A DNA stretch of 64,000 nt from a bacterium (GTDB lineage Bacteria > Bdellovibrionota_C > UBA2361 > RFPC01): the NCBI GenBank assembly GCA_030428205.1, contig JAUIBK010000019.1, positions 1 through 64,000 of the forward strand, read 5' to 3'. The position numbers and the translations under genes are program-made. This document shows, one piece after another, positions 62,670 to 64,000 of this stretch. A model generated the notes under the pieces. The model was given only the letters and a program-made list of their open reading frames with translations, ran no database searches and was not told where the DNA came from. Position 1 is the stretch's first letter. Every line of letters starts with the position of its first letter.

Positions 62670-63377
62670 CTAGCGGGAATCCAAATCAATAAATGCAATA
62701 TAATGTGTTTTTAAGAAGGAAAACCTACAAAATAGGTTGCTTAAAAAAGTAGGTAAAGGGGAAAGCAGCCGGGCTAAAGGTGGGGCGAGGCTTACTTTTC
62801 TTGCAAAAACTCTGCGCCCTGCAAACAGGCGGACCAACTCTCTGAAAGAAACACCTCGAGTATTTCTATTTACGGGGTTCCATATAAAATCATAATAAAT
62901 GAGCACTCCTCCAGGCCGAAGCACTCTCATTAATTCCTGAGCTGCTTCTCGTTGAAGCTGTGAATCTAAAATAGAGCTAAAAAGAGTGAAAACAGAACAT
63001 ACATCAAAAGAATCATCACTAAATGGCAAGAGCCCTGCCGTGCCACACAAAAAATTAACTTCCTTCAAAGACGATCGAGCTCGCTGCAATCTCTCAGTGC
63101 TCAAATCAAGGCCATAGAGATTCTTCTTATGAAATCCGTATTCTTCAAATTTTCGTATTACAGCTCCAGAGCCACACCCTACCTCTAAAAGGCGTAAGTC
63201 ACTTAACGGAAGGGTGAAATGCTTCTTGAGTTTCTCCATGACAATAGTATCGATTTCTTTCCATCGAGCTACTACATCCTTTCGAGCTGAAGAGTATTTA
63301 TGAACTAACGCGACAGAAGAATCACGAGCCTTATAGGCTTCTCGAATTCTATCATGTTCATGAGAGAAGTAGGTCAT
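62670..63377 (-). CDS. class I SAM-dependent methyltransferase
   Basis: 235 residues from ATG 63377. SAM-binding motif I LRLLEVGCGSGAVIRKFEE, motif II with DVCSVFTLFSSI, and LMRVLRPGGVLIYYD (motif III). The C-terminus is basic and hydrophobic. At the edge of the polysaccharide locus it may methylate a sugar, but the acceptor is unknown. Confidence 0.88.
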   Translation of the reverse strand: MTYFSHEHDRIREAYKARDSSVALVHKYSSARKDVVARWKEIDTIVMEKLKKHFTLPLSDLRLLEVGCGSGAVIRKFEEYGFHKKNLYGLDLSTERLQRARSSLKEVNFLCGTAGLLPFSDDSFDVCSVFTLFSSILDSQLQREAAQELMRVLRPGGVLIYYDFIWNPVNRNTRGVSFRELVRLFAGRRVFARKVSLAPPLARLLSPLPTFLSNLFCRFSFLKTHYIAFIDLDSR

Positions 63378-63765
63378 CTGACACAAAATAGACGCGACTG
63401 GCAGACCAAGACAATACCCTATAAAACTAACAAAAAACAGAACAGAGCCTCACTGCTCATTCGAAGTAAATAGAGGCACATTTCATTCCCTGCATCCATG
63501 AAAACCTCTAATCGATGCGAAGACTTTAACAACAAAGAACCGCACAGAGGAAGGGCTCCGTTTCACTATCAAGAAGTGCCTTATCAGGCTGTTTGCGTAA
63601 TCGCAATTAACCCTATCCAAGGACAAGTTCTTCAAAATGGCCCTCATAGGGATTGCGACACGCCCATTTCACGTTATAGCTCGCTTTAAAAATCTCAAGT
63701 ACGAGGAAACTTTCTCCTCCCTCGCTCGATAAAGGGTCATAGGGGCAATTGAAAGGAGATATGTA
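63378..63765. other. 388 bp gap without a recognised feature
   Basis: Divergent spacer between the methyltransferase gene and the last gene. A 63-codon frame from 63498 lacks a ribosome site and typical composition. I see no repeat family copy. It probably holds promoters for both sides. Confidence 0.4.
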
Positions 63766-64000
63766 ATGTTCGAAAGTCACTTTAAGTATTCAGAAATACC
63801 GTCATATGAGTCAGTTAGCTCGTCTACAGTGTCTCATCGAGAGACACTCGAAGAGACGGTGCTCGATGCTCTGAGTGATAACCGAGCTGTGATGTTCTAC
63901 CGTCCGAATCTTAAAAAAGCTTCTCTACGGTGCCAGATAAAAACAAGCTTGCAAGAATATGTAGAACACGAACTCTCGTTGAAAAGCGTCTCGAGGTGGT
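63766..64000 (+). CDS. unknown gene, 3'-truncated by window edge
   Basis: ATG at 63766 follows GAAAGGAGAT with 6 bases of spacing. 78 codons are open to the window end, beginning MFESHFKYSEIPSYESVSSS and continuing with a Glu/Ser-rich helical region. No family recognised from this fragment. Confidence 0.55.
   Translation, partial: MFESHFKYSEIPSYESVSSSTVSHRETLEETVLDALSDNRAVMFYRPNLKKASLRCQIKTSLQEYVEHELSLKSVSRW

Noticed and set aside
63498-63689. 63-codon open frame near the right end
   Set aside because: No ribosome site, composition not protein-like, ends before the better-supported gene at 63766.
1-64000. tRNA genes, prophage or insertion sequences with transposase
   Set aside because: No cloverleaf, integrase, transposase or phage structural gene was found in the gaps or coding regions.

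Overview
The window is a 64 kb piece of a Gram-negative, flagellated bacterial chromosome with moderate GC. The flagellar export/basal-body operon, outer-membrane lipoproteins, an NtrY-type kinase, split proline catabolism genes and a methylcrotonyl-CoA carboxylase fit a deltaproteobacteria-grade lineage (Bdellovibrionota or SAR324-like). That placement is an inference from gene content; no rRNA or tRNA was seen.

Layout. 1-876: end of a glycerate kinase gene. 958-7752 (minus strand): yebC-ruvA-ruvB-DUF4390-small ORF-ntrY, then fbp. 7.8-16.2 kb: class A penicillin-binding protein, HtrA protease, Fic protein, DUF3465 protein, methionine aminopeptidase, phosphopantetheinyl transferase and an unknown helical protein. 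16.6-24.2 kb: methylcrotonyl-CoA carboxylase (both subunits), a pseudo-receiver protein, and proline dehydrogenase with P5C dehydrogenase. 24.5-28.6 kb: a three-gene signalling cassette (hybrid kinase, HDOD-GAF protein, CheY-like receiver). 29-30 kb: a glycosyltransferase. 30.6-37 kb (minus): flgB-flgC-fliE-fliF-fliH-fliI-fliJ-motE-like, with no fliG. 37.1-42.4 kb: a five-gene overlapping ABC/FtsX operon with a LolA-like protein and an outer-membrane barrel. 42.7-47.1 kb: a three-gene unknown cluster, FlgO, a second lipoprotein and a DUF6899 protein. 47.2-48.1 kb: a BacNav-type voltage-gated channel. 48.1-50.1 kb: no gene, but a dense run of RNA hairpins. 50.5-63.4 kb: a surface-polysaccharide locus (flippase-like protein, GT2, CapD/PglF dehydratase, O-antigen ligase, PglC-like transferase, PglE-like aminotransferase, two glycosyltransferase/membrane genes, Wzx, methyltransferase) interrupted by a Ste24 protease. 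The window ends in a new partial gene.

The strongest candidate for something undescribed is the roughly 2 kb interval at 48118-50126. On the minus strand it has a plausible sigma-70 promoter, no credible protein, many perfect short hairpins including a GCAA tetraloop, and an excellent intrinsic terminator. I read it as a giant structured non-coding RNA. Two consensus DnaA boxes lie just upstream of its promoter, and a second cluster of three lies 5 kb away.

The second theme is palindromic repeats. At least three families (a CGCGAAG-rich hairpin, an ATACTCCCCGC-ended element, and a TTCCTTGAAC-armed element) and many single long perfect palindromes fill the intergenic spaces. Several touch coding sequence. 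One copy supplies the whole basic-plus-hydrophobic part of a signal peptide, and two others supply the C-termini and stop codons of a pair of convergent genes.
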